Shown here piece after piece: positions 24,737 through 34,610 of a stretch of DNA of 64,000 nucleotides. Source of the DNA: an uncultured Winogradskyella sp. (lineage in GTDB: Bacteria > Bacteroidota > Bacteroidia > Flavobacteriales > Flavobacteriaceae). Each line of letters starts with the position of its first letter. Position 1 is the first letter of the stretch. Made by a program: the position numbers and the translations under genes. The notes beneath the pieces are model-generated. The model saw nothing but the letters and a program-made list of their open reading frames with translations, was not told the origin of the DNA and ran no database searches. The DNA is taken from NCBI RefSeq assembly GCF_947496485.1, contig NZ_CANMCZ010000003.1, positions 455,870 through 519,869 on the forward strand, read 5' to 3'.

Positions 24737-25771
24737 TTAATTATCTTTATGCTTAGAATAGCTCCTCCACTTCTCAATGCATTCTGCTATATCCTGTGGA
24801 ATTTCAGACTCAAATTTTAAGAATTCTCCTGTTGTTGGATGCTGAAAACCTAATGTTTTGGCGTGCAAGGCTTGTCTTGGAAGCACTTTAAAACTATTCT
24901 CAACAAATTGCTTGTATTTTGTAAACGTAGTTCCTTTTAAGATTCGGTCACCTCCATAGCGCTCATCATTAAACAATGTATGGCCAATATGTTTCATATG
25001 TACACGGATTTGATGTGTACGACCAGTTTCTAGCTTACAACTTACTAAAGTGACATAACCTAAACGCTCAATAACTTTATAATGAGTTATAGCTGGTTTG
25101 CCTTTATCTGCTTCATCATCTAAATAAACGGTATTTTGTAATCTGTTTTTAGGATGACGTCCAATGTTACCTTCAATAGTGCCTTCATCGTCTTCCATAT
25201 TTCCCCAAACTAAAGCTACATATTCGCGCTCACTTGTTTTTTTTGCAAACTGATTAGATAAATGTGCCATAGCTTGTTCTGTCTTAGCAACAACGAGCAA
25301 TCCACTTGTATCTTTGTCTATGCGATGCACCAAACCAGGTCTATCACTTGAGTTATTTGGTAAATTTTCGAAATGAAAAATAAGCGCGTTAATTAGTGTC
25401 CCTGAATAATTGCCATGACCAGGATGTACTACCATACCAGCTGGTTTATTCACTACTAATAAATCATCATCTTCGTAAACTACATCAATAGGAATATCTT
25501 CTGCAATCAGCAAGTTTTCGTGCGGAGGATGCTCAAACTTAACAGTAATAACATCATTTGGTTTTACCTTGTAATTGGACTTTACAGGCTCATCATTAAC
25601 GAAAATACTGCCGTCTTTTGCTGCAGCCTGAATTTTATTACGCGTAGCGTTTTCAATAAAATTCATTAAGTATTTATCTATACGAAGTGGTTGCTGTCCC
25701 TTATCTACTCTAAAAGCATGATGCTCGTAAAGTTCGTCTTCTTCTTGGGAAATATCTGAGATATTAGGCAT
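24737..25771 (-). CDS. rluD: RluA-family 23S rRNA pseudouridine synthase, RluD-like
   Basis: A 344-residue protein with an N-terminal S4 RNA-binding domain (about 28-80, RIDKYLMNFIENATRNKIQAAAKDGSI-type, seen as RIDKYLMNF) and the RluA catalytic domain. Catalytic Asp152 lies in VHRIDKDTSGL; KPAGMVVHPGHG and GRTHQIRVHMKHIGH are the other signatures. RluD modifies helix 69 of 23S rRNA; exact target inferred from length and domain order. 6 bases downstream of the PASTA gene. Confidence 0.9.
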   Translation of the reverse strand: MPNISDISQEEDELYEHHAFRVDKGQQPLRIDKYLMNFIENATRNKIQAAAKDGSIFVNDEPVKSNYKVKPNDVITVKFEHPPHENLLIAEDIPIDVVYEDDDLLVVNKPAGMVVHPGHGNYSGTLINALIFHFENLPNNSSDRPGLVHRIDKDTSGLLVVAKTEQAMAHLSNQFAKKTSEREYVALVWGNMEDDEGTIEGNIGRHPKNRLQNTVYLDDEADKGKPAITHYKVIERLGYVTLVSCKLETGRTHQIRVHMKHIGHTLFNDERYGGDRILKGTTFTKYKQFVENSFKVLPRQALHAKTLGFQHPTTGEFLKFESEIPQDIAECIEKWRSYSKHKDN

Positions 25772-25777
25772 TATATA

Positions 25778-26329
25778 TTATCGTTTACCATTGCCCAAAA
25801 CCAAATCTATAGTAGATGTTAGTGGTAAAAGCATACCTGGTTTTAAAGTTTCACCCTTATGCTTCATACCTAAAACCACATCTTTTCCAATATTATCAAT
25901 ATAAGTGATTTCACCTACTTTAAATTCTAAAGCCTGTAATTGTGGTTTAGCCTGTCTAAAAGTGCGTTTAAGAATATTTGGCACTTCTACTTTTCTATAA
26001 TCAGAAGGATTTAAGATTAAGTAAATTTTTCTATTTTCTTTTACTTGTGATCCTGCAACCGGGTTTTGCTCTATGACTGAATATTTTGGATAATCGGGAT
26101 TAAAATTAGCAGAATCTTGAATCTTCATTGTTAAATCATTATCCTTCAATTCTATTTTAGCGGTTTCTATAGATTTCCCTTTAAGATCGGGAACAACCAC
26201 AAATTCACCATGGTTAGTAGTAACATTTAACCATTTTAGCATTATAAAACATAACACTACAACAGCGACAATAGCTAAAGCCAATTGTTTAAAAAAGACT
26301 TTACTGGTAAGAAACTTTACAATACTCAT
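25778..26329 (-). CDS. Membrane-anchored PASTA-domain protein
   Basis: A 183-residue protein with one transmembrane helix (about 14-31) and two PASTA domains (about 42-112 and 112-182: VVPDLKGKSIETAKIEL and VEVPNILKRTFRQAKPQL). PASTA domains bind peptidoglycan or muropeptides in kinases and PBPs; there is no kinase here. In Bacteroidota this gene regularly sits between rluD and ddl, suggesting a cell-wall role. Co-transcribed with rluD. Confidence 0.88.
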   Translation of the reverse strand: MSIVKFLTSKVFFKQLALAIVAVVVLCFIMLKWLNVTTNHGEFVVVPDLKGKSIETAKIELKDNDLTMKIQDSANFNPDYPKYSVIEQNPVAGSQVKENRKIYLILNPSDYRKVEVPNILKRTFRQAKPQLQALEFKVGEITYIDNIGKDVVLGMKHKGETLKPGMLLPLTSTIDLVLGNGKR

Positions 26330-26347
26330 AAGCTAAATAATTGTTGA

Positions 26348-26355
26348 CAAAACTA
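26348..26355 (-). promoter_or_regulatory. -7 box (TAGTTTTG) of the PASTA-rluD unit
   Basis: A minus-strand TAnnTTTG match 19 bases upstream of the PASTA-protein start; no -33 element seen at standard spacing. Confidence 0.35.
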
Positions 26356-26465
26356 AGAAATTATAACGTTATAATAACGCTGAATACCTAAAATACGTAT
26401 GGATGATGGATTTAGATTATTAAAATAAATGATACATTTACATATTAGCTTTTTTAAATTTAAAA

Positions 26466-27443
26466 ATGAAAAAAAATATTGCAATTATAATGGGAGGTTA
26501 TTCTAGCGAATATAAAATTTCCCTTAAAAGCGGCAACGTTGTATATGAAACTTTAGATAAAGAAAAATACAATGCGTATCGTATTCATGTTTTTAAAGAC
26601 AAATGGGTTTTTGTTAATGACCTTAATGAAGAATTTGAACTAGATAAAAATGACTTTTCGGTATTAGTTAATGAAACAAGAATCACTTTTGACTGTGTCT
26701 TCAATGCCATACACGGTTCACCTGGAGAAGATGGCTTTATGCAAGCGTATTTTGAATTACTAGGTATACCACAAACAAGCTGTAACATGTACCAAGCTGC
26801 TCTTACGTTTAATAAGCGCGATTTATTGGCTACTTTAAAACCTTACGGAATTAAAACTGCTGAAAGCTATTACCTAAATTTAGGTGATACTATTGATGAA
26901 GATGCGATTATTGCTAAAGTGGGTTTACCTTGTTTTGTAAAAGCAAATAAAGCTGGCAGTAGTTTTGGTATTTCTAAAGTGTATAAAAAAGAAGATTTGC
27001 AAGCAGCCATAGACGATTCGTTCAAAGAAGACAATGAAATTATTATCGAACAGTTTTTAGATGGTATTGAAGTCTCAGTTGGTGTCATTTCTTATAAAGG
27101 AAAAACAACTGTTCTGCCAATTACAGAAATAGTATCGGAAAATGACTTCTTTGATTACCAAGCTAAATACGAGGGGAAATCACAAGAAATTACTCCAGCT
27201 CGTATATCTGAAGATTACAAACAAAAAACCGAAAGTGTAGCTAAAAAAATCTACGATACGCTTAAAATGAAAGGGTTCTCGCGAAGTGAGTTTATCTTTA
27301 AAAATGATGAACCCTATTTGTTAGAAGTTAATACTGTACCTGGCTTAACTAATGAAAGTATTTTACCTCAACAAGCTGCCGAGGCCGGAATTAGCATGGA
27401 AGCGTTGTTTGATAATGCTATTGAGGAAGCTTTGAAGAAATAA
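26466..27443 (+). CDS. ddl: D-alanine--D-alanine ligase
   Basis: A 325-residue ATP-grasp enzyme making D-Ala-D-Ala for peptidoglycan. MGGYSSEYKISLKSG is the N-terminal glycine-rich motif (GGxSxE). HGSPGEDGFMQAYFELLGIP, FVKANKAGSSFGISKV, EQFLDGIEVSVGVI and LEVNTVPGLT (Mg/ATP-binding) follow. Normal length. Divergent from the PASTA-rluD unit; coaD follows 50 bases on. Confidence 0.96.
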   Translation: MKKNIAIIMGGYSSEYKISLKSGNVVYETLDKEKYNAYRIHVFKDKWVFVNDLNEEFELDKNDFSVLVNETRITFDCVFNAIHGSPGEDGFMQAYFELLGIPQTSCNMYQAALTFNKRDLLATLKPYGIKTAESYYLNLGDTIDEDAIIAKVGLPCFVKANKAGSSFGISKVYKKEDLQAAIDDSFKEDNEIIIEQFLDGIEVSVGVISYKGKTTVLPITEIVSENDFFDYQAKYEGKSQEITPARISEDYKQKTESVAKKIYDTLKMKGFSRSEFIFKNDEPYLLEVNTVPGLTNESILPQQAAEAGISMEALFDNAIEEALKK

Positions 27444-27500
27444 TAATTATATTTGATTGAATAAAGTTTCCATTTTTATGGGAATGACCAAACATTGTCG

Positions 27501-27956
27501 ATGAAAAGAGCACTATTTCCAGGTTCATTTGATCCTATTACATTAGGACACTACGATATTATAAAACGTGGTATAAAACTATTTGACGAAGTTGTTGTTG
27601 CCATTGGAGTTAATGCAGAAAAAAAATATATGTTTTCCTTAGACGAACGGAAGTCATTTATTGAAGAAGCTTTTAAAAACCAACCCAAAGTAAAAGTGGT
27701 GACTTACGAAGGTCTTACCATAGATTTTTGCGAAAAAATAGATGCGCAGTTTATACTAAGAGGTTTACGTAATCCTGCCGATTTTGAATTTGAAAAAGCC
27801 ATCGCGCATACCAACAGAAGACTATCTAAAATTGAAACTGTTTTCTTATTAACAGCTGCTAAAACGTCTTTTATCTCTTCATCTATTGTTCGCGATGTGA
27901 TTAGAAACAACGGAGATTATACGGTTTTAGTGCCAGATAGTGTCGTTGTTAAATAA
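27501..27956 (+). CDS. coaD: Phosphopantetheine adenylyltransferase
   Basis: A 151-residue nucleotidyltransferase that converts 4'-phosphopantetheine and ATP to dephospho-CoA. LFPGSFDPITLGHYDII contains the TxGH motif (14-17); RGLRNPADFEFE and SSSIVRDVIRN (ISSTxxR-type) complete the active site. ATG 27501 is preferred over an in-frame TTG six bases earlier because the family starts with MKRA(L/V)FPGSFDP. Confidence 0.96.
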   Translation: MKRALFPGSFDPITLGHYDIIKRGIKLFDEVVVAIGVNAEKKYMFSLDERKSFIEEAFKNQPKVKVVTYEGLTIDFCEKIDAQFILRGLRNPADFEFEKAIAHTNRRLSKIETVFLLTAAKTSFISSSIVRDVIRNNGDYTVLVPDSVVVK

Positions 27957-28073
27957 CTAGTATTCCATCTCATTTTCTGACGTTTTCTATACCTTAAAGA
28001 AGAGTATTTCATGCTTTCACTGTAACAAAGTGTTGAATTTTACTACATATATTTTACACGTTACACTTTTCTT

Positions 28074-28520
28074 ATGAATCATCCATTTACATATATACTT
28101 TTTAAACTGAAGTTAGTTCAGCCTTCAAAAGATATTATATTGGATTGGATGGACTCTGGTGCGGTTGACAAATTAGAATATGCGCTTAAACATGGCAATT
28201 ATAATACGCGTCAATTTGCAGCTGAAGCCTTAGAGCATGTTGGCAGACCTTCATCCATTCCAACTCTACTTCATGCGATGAACGACAACATTCAGAATGT
28301 ATCTATTGCAGCCTTAAATGCACTCGAAGCATTGGGATGCAATGATGATTTGGTTATTTCTATTACGAGGAAACGCTTTAATTGGGTTAAAGAGATTAGA
28401 GATAAAGAAGAGCAGCGCAATGTAAAGAAAGACAAAAAACACAATATTTATCGCTGGAAACGAGCTAGCAAAGAATCCTTTGATCGTGTTAAAGAACAGC
28501 TTAAAAAGCCAATGCGCTAG
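28074..28520 (+). CDS. HEAT-repeat protein
   Basis: A 148-residue protein with two HEAT/PBS-lyase-type repeats (about 40-100: YNTRQFAAEALEHVGRPSSI and NVSIAALNALEALG). A basic C-terminus (KKDKKHNIYRWKRASKESF). No enzyme motif; a small protein-protein interaction module. Convergent with the GSCFA gene, with a 4-base overlap of the 3' ends. Confidence 0.78.
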   Translation: MNHPFTYILFKLKLVQPSKDIILDWMDSGAVDKLEYALKHGNYNTRQFAAEALEHVGRPSSIPTLLHAMNDNIQNVSIAALNALEALGCNDDLVISITRKRFNWVKEIRDKEEQRNVKKDKKHNIYRWKRASKESFDRVKEQLKKPMR

Positions 28521-29470
28521 TCAAAATTAAAATGTGGATATTTTTTACACAAGTCTTTAATATGAGATTGAAGTTTGGTTATAAACTTTTGATGTGCTTC
28601 TGATTTCGTATTAAAGGGCTTGTGTTTTAAACCTTTTTGAGCAGTATCTACATCTTGCATAGTAGATTCAATTTCATCAGAAACCCAAACACTCTTAAAC
28701 TTTTCCCAGATATAATCAATTGCAATTTGGTTAGGATGAATCATATCCTGAGTGTAGAAACGATAATCACGTAATTCATCCATCATAATCTCATAAGATG
28801 GAAAATAATAGTGTTGCTTTCTAGGCTCAATGACATTATGAATTGCCGAAATTAAGTGCGATTTACTTTGCGTATTTTCTACAAAACCATCTTTGATATG
28901 ACGAACAGGAGATACTGTAAATAAAAAATTTGCTTTAGGATTAATACTTCTTACTAAACTAATTATAGCATCTAGTGATTCTGTAATCTGATCAACTGAA
29001 AGCAACTCTTTTGCAAACTGTTTTTGAGGTAATTTATGGCAATTAGCCACTATAGTGTCTGAAGTGACATGTCTATAAACCCAACTCGTTCCTAATGTGA
29101 TAACGATATGACTTGTGTTGGCAAGTTGTCGATGAATTTCGTCAATTTGAGTGTTTAATCTGCTCAACAATTCTTCTTTAGAAGCACTATTTAATTTTGA
29201 ATGTGCATCGAAGCAACACCATTGTTCGTTCTGAAAGTATAAGTCTTGCTCTGAGTAATAGTCTTTGTTTATTGAACGTGTTATTAGTTTTTCTATCGCT
29301 AAAGGGTGAAATAAAATACCAAAAGGGTTTACTATAGATTGAAACTTGAAATATTCAAATTTTTCTCCAATATTCTCCGAAAAACATGAACCAATAAGCA
29401 ATAGCTTAGAGTCATAATTTATTTGATTATGAAGTTGTCTAGTTAGTGGTATTTGTGTTTGAAGTTTCAT
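28517..29470 (-). CDS. GSCFA-domain protein
   Basis: A 317-residue protein. KLLLIGSCFSENIG (23-36) gives the family its name. FNPFGILFHP-like sequence (VNPFGILFHP), VITLGTSWVYRH, FTVSPVRHIKDGF and YFPSYEIMMDELRDYRFY with DMIHPN complete the signature. The family resembles SGNH hydrolases (Ser in GSC, Asp/His in DMIHPN); activity unproven. It follows alaS, with only the palindromic element between them. Confidence 0.88.
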   Translation of the reverse strand: MKLQTQIPLTRQLHNQINYDSKLLLIGSCFSENIGEKFEYFKFQSIVNPFGILFHPLAIEKLITRSINKDYYSEQDLYFQNEQWCCFDAHSKLNSASKEELLSRLNTQIDEIHRQLANTSHIVITLGTSWVYRHVTSDTIVANCHKLPQKQFAKELLSVDQITESLDAIISLVRSINPKANFLFTVSPVRHIKDGFVENTQSKSHLISAIHNVIEPRKQHYYFPSYEIMMDELRDYRFYTQDMIHPNQIAIDYIWEKFKSVWVSDEIESTMQDVDTAQKGLKHKPFNTKSEAHQKFITKLQSHIKDLCKKYPHFNFD

Positions 29471-29473
29471 ATA

Positions 29474-29504
29474 TGAGACCCTGAAACAAGTTCAGGATGA
29501 CAAA
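29474..29504. repeat. 31-bp palindromic element, copy C
   Basis: TGAGACCCTGAAACAAG followed by TTCAGGATGACAAA. It fills almost the whole 35-base gap between the alaS stop (29506) and the GSCFA start (29470), so it is transcribed if the two genes form one unit. Confidence 0.75.
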
Positions 29505-29505
29505 A

Positions 29506-32121
29506 CTATTCTATATAATTTCTTGCAGCTTTCAATGCTGTATCAATACCAGCAGGATTTTTACCACCAGCAGTAGCAAAGAACGGTTGTCCTCCACCTC
29601 CACCTTGGATGTGTTTACCGAGTTCTCTTACAACAGTACCAGCATTTAAATCTTTGCTAGCAACTAATTCTTTAGAAATATAACAAGATAGTATTGCTTT
29701 TCCGTTATTCTCAGCACCAAATAACAAGAACAGGTTATCAAACTGACTTCCTAATTCAAAACAAATATCTCTAATACCAGACGCATCTAAATCTAATTTT
29801 TTAGCTAAGAATTGAATTCCATTTATTTCGGTAAGCTCATTTTTAAGCTCACCTTTAATGTTCTTTGCTTTATCTTTTAATAGGTTTTCTATCTGTTTCT
29901 TTAAATCGGCATTTTCAGCTTGTAAATTCTGTAAAGCTTTTACAGGTTCTTTAGCATTATTCAACAAATCTTTCATTTCAAAATAAGCTCTGTTATGTTC
30001 GAAATAGAAATCTTTAACTGCATCGTTAGTAATTGCTTCTATTCTTCTAATGCCTGAGGCAACAGCACTCTCAGAAGTAATTTTGAAATGCCAAATATCA
30101 CTTGTATTTTTTACATGTGTTCCACCACACAGTTCAATAGACTGACCAAAACGAATGGTACGAACATCATCACCATATTTTTCACCAAATAGCGACATTG
30201 CTCCATCTGCAATAGCCTGTTCTTTAGGTACACTTCTATTTTCTTCTAATGGTAATTTACCTTCAATACGTGCATTTACAAAGTTTTCTACATCTCTCAG
30301 TTCTTCAACGGTAAGTTTAGAAAAATGTGAGAAATCGAAACGCAAATGCTTAGAATGTACTGCTGATCCTTTTTGCTCAACATGATCTCCTAAAACCTCA
30401 CGCAAAGCCTGATGCAATAGATGCGTTGCTGTATGGTTACATTCAGTTCTATAACGTTGTTCAGAATCCACAACTGCTTTTAAAACTTCATTTTTATGTT
30501 TTGGTAAATTTTTAGCAAAATGAATAATAAGGTTGTTTTCCTTTTTGGTATCTAAAATATAAACCACATCTCCATGTTCATCTTCTAAATAACCTTTGTC
30601 ACCCACTTGTCCACCTCCTTCAGGATAAAATGGTGTAATGTTAAACACCAATTGATACATTTCACCATCTTTTTTTGAGGTTACTTTTCTGTATCGTGTT
30701 ATTTTTACATGTGCTTCTAAAGTATCATAACCAATAAACTCTTCAACCTCGTCATGATGTAATATGGTCCAATCATCAGATTTTAGTTCTGACGCTTCTC
30801 TACCTCTATCTTGTTGCTCTTTTAACGCGTTATTAAATTCTTCTGCATTATAAGTAAATCCTTTTTCACGAAGAATCAGATCTGTTAAATCTTCAGGGAA
30901 ACCATAAGTATCCTTAAGTTCAAAAACTTTAGAACCAGAAATTTCTTTTGTTTTTGAGTTCTTAACTATATCATCTAAAAGCACCAGTCCTTGATCTAAA
31001 GTTCTCAAAAAAGAACTTTCTTCTTCTTTAATTACATTTTCAATTAACTGTTTTTGAAATTTCAATTCTGGGAAAGCCTTTCCCATCTTTTTAGTTAAAG
31101 TATCAACCAAACGATAAATAAATGGCTCCTTCTTATCTAAGAATGTAAAACCATAACGTACAGCACGTCTAAGAATACGACGTATTACATAACCTGCACC
31201 ATTATTACTTGGTAGTTGACCATCTGCAATAGAAAACGCAACCGCTCTCACATGGTCAGAAATCACTCGAATCGCGACATCTACCTTTTCATCCTTGCCA
31301 TAATCTTTATCTACAATAGTTTCAATCTCTCTGATAATAGGAGTAAAAACATCGGTATCATAATTAGATTGTACTCCTTGTAAAACCATACAAAGACGCT
31401 CAAAGCCCATTCCTGTATCGATATGCTTTTCTGGTAAAACCTCTAATGATTTATCTGCTTTACGATTGTATTGCATAAAAACAAGATTCCAGATTTCTAC
31501 TACCTGAGGATGATCCATATTCACTAGAGATTTTCCATCTACTTTGGCTTTTTCTTCAGAAGAGCGAATATCAACATGAATCTCGCTACAAGGTCCACAA
31601 GGACCTTGCTCACCCATTTCCCAAAAGTTATCCTTTTTATTTCCTTTTAAAATTCTATTCTCAGAAATATATTGCTTCCAAATATCGTAAGCTTCTGTAT
31701 CCATTTTTAGATTATCCGCATCATCACTTCCTTCAAAAACCGTTACATAGAGCATATCCTTATCTATTCCGTAAACTTCGGTCAATAGTTCCCAAGCCCA
31801 AGCAATAGCTTCTTTTTTAAAATAATCTCCAAAACTCCAATTACCCAACATTTCAAACAATGTGTGATGATACGTATCATAACCTACTTCCTCTAAATCA
31901 TTATGTTTACCTGAAACACGTAAACATTTCTGGGAGTCTGCAATTCTATTTTTCTTAGGCTCAGCGTTGCTCAAAAAGTACTCTTTAAAAGGTGCCATAC
32001 CAGAGTTTACAAACATTAATGTAGGATCGTCTTTTAAAACCATTGGAGCTGAAGGCACAATGAGATGCTTTTTACCTTCAAAGAAATTTAAAAATTTAGC
32101 GCGAATATCTTGAGACTTCAT
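29506..32121 (-). CDS. alaS: Alanyl-tRNA synthetase
   Basis: An 871-residue class II synthetase. Catalytic domain N-terminal ([51 protein letters not shown]). The editing domain has the metal ligands in [14 protein letters not shown] and [11 protein letters not shown]. The C-terminal C-Ala/DHHA1 region has [15 protein letters not shown]. Full length for the family, no gaps. Confidence 0.97.
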   Translation of the reverse strand: MKSQDIRAKFLNFFEGKKHLIVPSAPMVLKDDPTLMFVNSGMAPFKEYFLSNAEPKKNRIADSQKCLRVSGKHNDLEEVGYDTYHHTLFEMLGNWSFGDYFKKEAIAWAWELLTEVYGIDKDMLYVTVFEGSDDADNLKMDTEAYDIWKQYISENRILKGNKKDNFWEMGEQGPCGPCSEIHVDIRSSEEKAKVDGKSLVNMDHPQVVEIWNLVFMQYNRKADKSLEVLPEKHIDTGMGFERLCMVLQGVQSNYDTDVFTPIIREIETIVDKDYGKDEKVDVAIRVISDHVRAVAFSIADGQLPSNNGAGYVIRRILRRAVRYGFTFLDKKEPFIYRLVDTLTKKMGKAFPELKFQKQLIENVIKEEESSFLRTLDQGLVLLDDIVKNSKTKEISGSKVFELKDTYGFPEDLTDLILREKGFTYNAEEFNNALKEQQDRGREASELKSDDWTILHHDEVEEFIGYDTLEAHVKITRYRKVTSKKDGEMYQLVFNITPFYPEGGGQVGDKGYLEDEHGDVVYILDTKKENNLIIHFAKNLPKHKNEVLKAVVDSEQRYRTECNHTATHLLHQALREVLGDHVEQKGSAVHSKHLRFDFSHFSKLTVEELRDVENFVNARIEGKLPLEENRSVPKEQAIADGAMSLFGEKYGDDVRTIRFGQSIELCGGTHVKNTSDIWHFKITSESAVASGIRRIEAITNDAVKDFYFEHNRAYFEMKDLLNNAKEPVKALQNLQAENADLKKQIENLLKDKAKNIKGELKNELTEINGIQFLAKKLDLDASGIRDICFELGSQFDNLFLLFGAENNGKAILSCYISKELVASKDLNAGTVVRELGKHIQGGGGGQPFFATAGGKNPAGIDTALKAARNYIE

Positions 32122-32175
32122 ATACTGAAATTATAGCTTGTTCCGTTTTAATTACCACAATTGCAAAACAATCTT

Positions 32176-32183
32176 TATATTTG
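32176..32183 (+). promoter_or_regulatory. -7-like box (TATATTTG) upstream of the M23 gene
   Basis: A plus-strand TAnnTTTG match 66 bases before the M23 start, in the 128-bp divergent region with alaS. The -33 element is not at standard spacing. Confidence 0.3.
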
Positions 32184-32249
32184 AAAGTTGCACAATTATT
32201 TTGAGCATGCCAAGTGCTTATTAGCTGCAAAAATAGTATAAATTAAAAC

Positions 32250-33221
32250 ATGGCTAAGGTAAAATATTATTATGATTCTGAAACGCTTTCTTACCGCAAG
32301 ATAAAGCGTAAGAAATCAACAACATTAAAATATGCAACCGTATTTTTAACTGCTGCCGCACTCTTTGGATTTTTATGTTTTTTCATTGCAAGTCAATATA
32401 TTGAATCTCCTAAAGAGCGCCAAATGGCAAGAGAGTTGCAAAACATGGAGTTACAATATGAGCTTATAAACAAACGCATGGATGATGCAATAGCTGCACT
32501 AGAAAATGTTGAAGAGCGCGACAATGCTATATATAGACTTTATTTTGAAGCTAACCCAATTCCAGAAGAACAAAGACGGGCTGGTTTTGGTGGTATTAAT
32601 CGCTATAAGAAGTATGAAGGTTTTGATAATTCTCAATTAATAGCTGAAACTAATAAACGCATAGATATTTTAGAAAAAGCTATAGTAGTGCAATCTAAAT
32701 CCTTAGACGAAATTGCAAAGTTGGCTGAAGACAAAGAGAAATTTTTAGAAGCCATACCAGCAATACAGCCCATAAATAATATGAATTTAACACGTATGGC
32801 ATCTGGTTATGGCTACAGAACCGATCCATTTACTAAAATTAGAAAATTTCATTTTGGTATGGATTTTACCGCACCACGTGGCACTCCAATTTATGCGTCT
32901 GGTGATGGTGTGATAAAACGTGCTGACAATGGTTCTACAGGATATGGTAATCATATCCGTATAGATCATGGTTATGGCTACATTTCACTTTATGCACATT
33001 TGTATAAATACAATGTAAAAGTTAATCAACGTGTAAAACGTGGAGATCTAATAGGTTATGTTGGGAGCACAGGTCGTTCTGAAGCTCCACACTTACATTA
33101 CGAAATCTTTAAAGATGGAGAACGTATTAATCCTATTAATTTTTACTATGGAAATTTATCAGCAGAAGAGTTTGATAAACTGTTGAAGAAAGCGTCATTA
33201 GAAAACCAATCCCTCGATTAA
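32250..33221 (+). CDS. M23 peptidoglycan endopeptidase, membrane-anchored
   Basis: A 323-residue protein. Cytoplasmic basic N-terminus, one transmembrane helix (about 28-49), coiled coil (about 55-170), then an M23/LytM domain (185-300). Zn ligands His201 and Asp205 (HFGMD), His250 (YAH) and His281/His283 (HLHYE) are all present, so it should be active on peptidoglycan cross-links. The arrangement is that of the divisome/elongasome-associated M23 proteins. The MerR gene follows after one base. Confidence 0.92.
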   Translation: MAKVKYYYDSETLSYRKIKRKKSTTLKYATVFLTAAALFGFLCFFIASQYIESPKERQMARELQNMELQYELINKRMDDAIAALENVEERDNAIYRLYFEANPIPEEQRRAGFGGINRYKKYEGFDNSQLIAETNKRIDILEKAIVVQSKSLDEIAKLAEDKEKFLEAIPAIQPINNMNLTRMASGYGYRTDPFTKIRKFHFGMDFTAPRGTPIYASGDGVIKRADNGSTGYGNHIRIDHGYGYISLYAHLYKYNVKVNQRVKRGDLIGYVGSTGRSEAPHLHYEIFKDGERINPINFYYGNLSAEEFDKLLKKASLENQSLD

Positions 33222-33222
33222 G

Positions 33223-33552
33223 ATGCATATAGAATTGCCAGAAAAACGTTATTATGGTATTGGTGAAGTCGCCAAAGCCTTCAATGTAAATGCATCTTTA
33301 ATTCGTTTTTGGGAAAAAGAATTCGATGTTATAAAGCCAAAAAAAAATGCAAAAGGCAATCGTAAGTTTACGCCAGAAGACATTAAAAATTTAAAGTTCA
33401 TTTATCATCTTGTTAAAGAACGTGGTTTTACACTTGAGGGAGCCAAGACCCACCTCAAAGAAGAAAAGAAACAGGCTTTAGAAAAATACGAAATCATAGA
33501 AAAGCTTGAAGATATAAAAGCACAACTAGTTAAAATAAAAACTCAACTTTAA
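33223..33552 (+). CDS. MerR-family transcriptional regulator
   Basis: A 109-residue protein. HTH-MerR domain (10-80): YYGIGEVAKAFNVNASLIRFWEKEF and GNRKFTPEDIKNLKFIYHLVKERGFTLEGAK, then a coiled-coil dimerisation helix. No effector domain or metal-binding cysteines. It is co-transcribed with the M23 gene, an arrangement conserved in Bacteroidota, so it may sense wall status; that is inference. Confidence 0.9.
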   Translation: MHIELPEKRYYGIGEVAKAFNVNASLIRFWEKEFDVIKPKKNAKGNRKFTPEDIKNLKFIYHLVKERGFTLEGAKTHLKEEKKQALEKYEIIEKLEDIKAQLVKIKTQL

Positions 33553-33564
33553 AACTAAACAATC

Positions 33565-34164
33565 ATGAAAAAATGGCTCATCCCTTTAATTATAATTGGA
33601 CTATTAGCTTTAGTTATCTATAACTGGGCTGTAGGATTTAATAATACCGCTGTAGAATACGAAGCTGATGCTAAAACGGCTTGGTCTAATGTAGAAAGTT
33701 CATACCAGAGGAGAAGTGACCTTATCGGGAATTTAATTAAAACGGTGCAAGGAGCTGCAGACTTTGAGAGAACTACCTTAAGAGAAGTTATTGAAGCTAG
33801 AGCAAAAGCTACTTCAACAAACATTGATGTTAGTAATTTAACAGCTGAAAACATGGCTCAATTTCAACAAGCGCAAAGCGGTTTAAGTGGAGCATTATCT
33901 AAATTATTAGTTTCTGTTGAACGTTATCCAGAGTTAAAGGCTAATCAAAATTTTCTAGAATTACAAAGTCAGCTTGAGGGTACAGAAAATCGAATTAACA
34001 TAGCAAGAGATCGCTATAATGAAAAGGTTAATATTTACGATATACATACTACCAAATTCCCAGGAAAACTTCTTGCTGGTTGGTTTGGGTTTGAAGAAAT
34101 GCCAAGATACAAAGCTGATCCAGGAAGTGAAAATGCTCCAGATGTAGAATTCGAGTTTAAATAG
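33565..34164 (+). CDS. LemA-family protein
   Basis: A 199-residue protein with an N-terminal anchor (4-22) and the LemA helical domain: NTAVEYEADAKTAWSNVESSYQRRSDLIGNLIKTVQG (visible as WSNVESSYQRRSDLIGNLI), LVSVERYPELKANQNFLELQ and TENRINIARDRYNEKVNIYD, IHTTKFPGKLLAGWFGF. Function in bacteria unclear; it is regularly paired with TPM-domain proteins, as here (two downstream). Confidence 0.93.
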   Translation: MKKWLIPLIIIGLLALVIYNWAVGFNNTAVEYEADAKTAWSNVESSYQRRSDLIGNLIKTVQGAADFERTTLREVIEARAKATSTNIDVSNLTAENMAQFQQAQSGLSGALSKLLVSVERYPELKANQNFLELQSQLEGTENRINIARDRYNEKVNIYDIHTTKFPGKLLAGWFGFEEMPRYKADPGSENAPDVEFEFK

Positions 34165-34172
34165 AATTTACC

Positions 34173-34610
34173 ATGCCATATATTGAAGATTTCCTAACTG
34201 CAAACCAAGAAGAGGAAATCGTTGAAGCAATACGTGTTGCAGAGTGTGATACCTCTGGCGAAATTCGTGTGCATATTGAACAACGTTGTGATATCGATGT
34301 TTACGAGCGTGCGCAAGATGTTTTTCATATTCTTAAAATGGATAACACCAAGCAAAAAAATGGTGTGCTATTATATGTAGCCGTTGATAATAAAGCCTTC
34401 GTTATAATTGGTGATCATGGTATAAACAATGCTGTGGATGCTAATTTCTGGAATTCTACACGAGATAAAATTGCTTCACAATTTAAGTCTAGTAATTTTA
34501 AGCAAGGTATTATAGATGGTGTAAAAGAAGCAGGCAAAGTACTTGCTGAATATTTTCCTTGGGAGCATGGTGATAGTGATGAATTAGATAATACAATCTC
34601 AAAGGGCTAA
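34173..34610 (+). CDS. TPM-domain protein (cytoplasmic form)
   Basis: A 145-residue protein without signal peptide. TPM (TLP18.3/Psb32/MOLO-1) fold: FLTANQEEEIVEAIRVAECDTSGEIRVHIE (visible as AIRVAECDTSGEIRVHIE), NGVLLYVAVDNKAFVIIGDHGI, and KEAGKVLAEYFPW. In plants the domain has acid phosphatase or PSII-repair roles; bacterial role unknown. Middle gene of LemA-TPM-TPM; its stop overlaps the next start by one base. Confidence 0.88.
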   Translation: MPYIEDFLTANQEEEIVEAIRVAECDTSGEIRVHIEQRCDIDVYERAQDVFHILKMDNTKQKNGVLLYVAVDNKAFVIIGDHGINNAVDANFWNSTRDKIASQFKSSNFKQGIIDGVKEAGKVLAEYFPWEHGDSDELDNTISKG

